A stretch of DNA of 64,000 nucleotides from the NCBI RefSeq assembly GCF_016195855.1, contig NZ_JACPYU010000004.1:49912-113911 (forward strand), written 5' to 3'. This document shows positions 63,701 to 64,000 of the stretch, piece after piece (the stretch's first letter is position 1; each line of letters begins with the position of its first letter). The notes under the pieces were generated by a model. It ran no database searches, was not told the origin of the DNA, and saw only the letters and a program-made list of their open reading frames with translations. The position numbers were made by a program, and so were the translations under genes. The DNA comes from Aquabacterium sp. GTDB lineage: Bacteria; Pseudomonadota; Gammaproteobacteria; Burkholderiales; Burkholderiaceae_C.

Positions 63701-63781
63701 CTGCATCAACCTGGTGCGCCCTGTTGGCGCCCTGTTGACACCTTGTCGGCGCCCTTTCAGGCGATCCGGATCAGCTCAAGC

Positions 63782-64000
63782 TCAGTGAGCCCACATCCAG
63801 ACCTTGGTGCCTTGCATGTCGATGTTGTTGATGGCGAACGAGCCGAACGACGCGTTGCTGTTGCCCATCTTGATCGAACCCACGGTGATGCTGGGCGTCA
63901 GAGCCGAGTTCAGCTTGGCGTTGGGGAAAGCGAATTGCACAACGTCGGAGCCAGCGTAGATGGCGTCGCCGGTGGCAGCACCGAAGGCGTCATACGTGGC
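63782..64000 (-). CDS. Second copy of exported motif protein 1 (3' part, cut by window edge)
   Basis: Minus-strand frame open from the window edge to the TGA at 63782-63784, 72 codons. Aligned with 61599-61817 there are only three base differences in 219 bases, all silent, so the visible protein sequence is identical and ends in GTKVWMWAH. The 5' part lies outside the window. The identity implies recent duplication or gene conversion. Confidence 0.9.
   Translation of the reverse strand, partial: ATYDAFGAATGDAIYAGSDVVQFAFPNAKLNSALTPSITVGSIKMGNSNASFGSFAINNIDMQGTKVWMWAH

Overview
The window is high-GC DNA with the gene content and gene orders of a motile betaproteobacterium of the order Burkholderiales: rpsP-rimM-trmD-rplS, hemC-hemD-hemX-hemY, a 4.5S RNA gene beside aroB, and a late flagellar operon with FliA (sigma-28) type promoters. 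An Aquabacterium/Leptothrix-like genus is plausible, but that is inference from gene content only. No insertion sequence, prophage, CRISPR array or rRNA gene is visible.

Layout. 1-5.0 kb: housekeeping genes (a partial cupin gene, orn, an M48 membrane protease, a pterin dehydratase, rsgA) and a nitronate monooxygenase-like gene. 5.1-8.1 kb: a KstD-like flavoprotein, a TetR repressor and a hotdog-fold gene, with a near-perfect TetR operator lying over the promoter of the hotdog gene. 8.1-15.2 kb: a CobD/CbiB-like membrane protein, a CoA-type Nudix hydrolase, the rpsP-rimM-trmD-rplS operon, a TM2 protein, a DUF486 protein, a divergent PurM homologue and a dienelactone hydrolase. 15.3-19.7 kb: a response regulator and a large hybrid histidine kinase behind a candidate sigma-28 promoter. 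19.7-22.1 kb: ffs, aroB, dgt.

23.3-34.4 kb is a glycan-modification island: glycosyltransferases, two methyltransferase/glycosyltransferase fusions, stand-alone methyltransferases, a DegT aminotransferase, an ATP-grasp ligase and a SPINDLY/OGT-type TPR glycosyltransferase. It runs up to two tandem flagellin genes. A sigma-28-like promoter in front of its first glycosyltransferase supports a role in flagellin glycosylation. 34.7-41.4 kb holds flagellin 1, flagellin 2, fliD, a second FliD-like gene, fliS, a fliT-like gene and a ycgR/PilZ brake gene, with sigma-28 promoters before flagellin 1, fliD, the second fliD and fliS. 41.5-45.8 kb is the haem operon, followed by two identical tRNA-Arg(ACG) genes.

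46.2-52.3 kb: a 917-residue lipoprotein and a tandem pair of secreted LIP-type lipases that share upstream palindromes and terminators. 52.3-64.0 kb is the most unusual part. A minus-strand cluster encodes small Sec-exported proteins that carry a D-x-x-L-x-x-V-x-G-Q motif just after the signal peptide, a C39-like cysteine peptidase without an ABC transporter, two outer-membrane beta-barrel proteins (one FadL-like), a DUF2059-like periplasmic protein and a DUF4382-like lipoprotein. An AraC regulator follows, and it is flanked by two nearly identical copies of one of the motif proteins. This looks like a dedicated surface-structure or export system whose function cannot be read from sequence alone.
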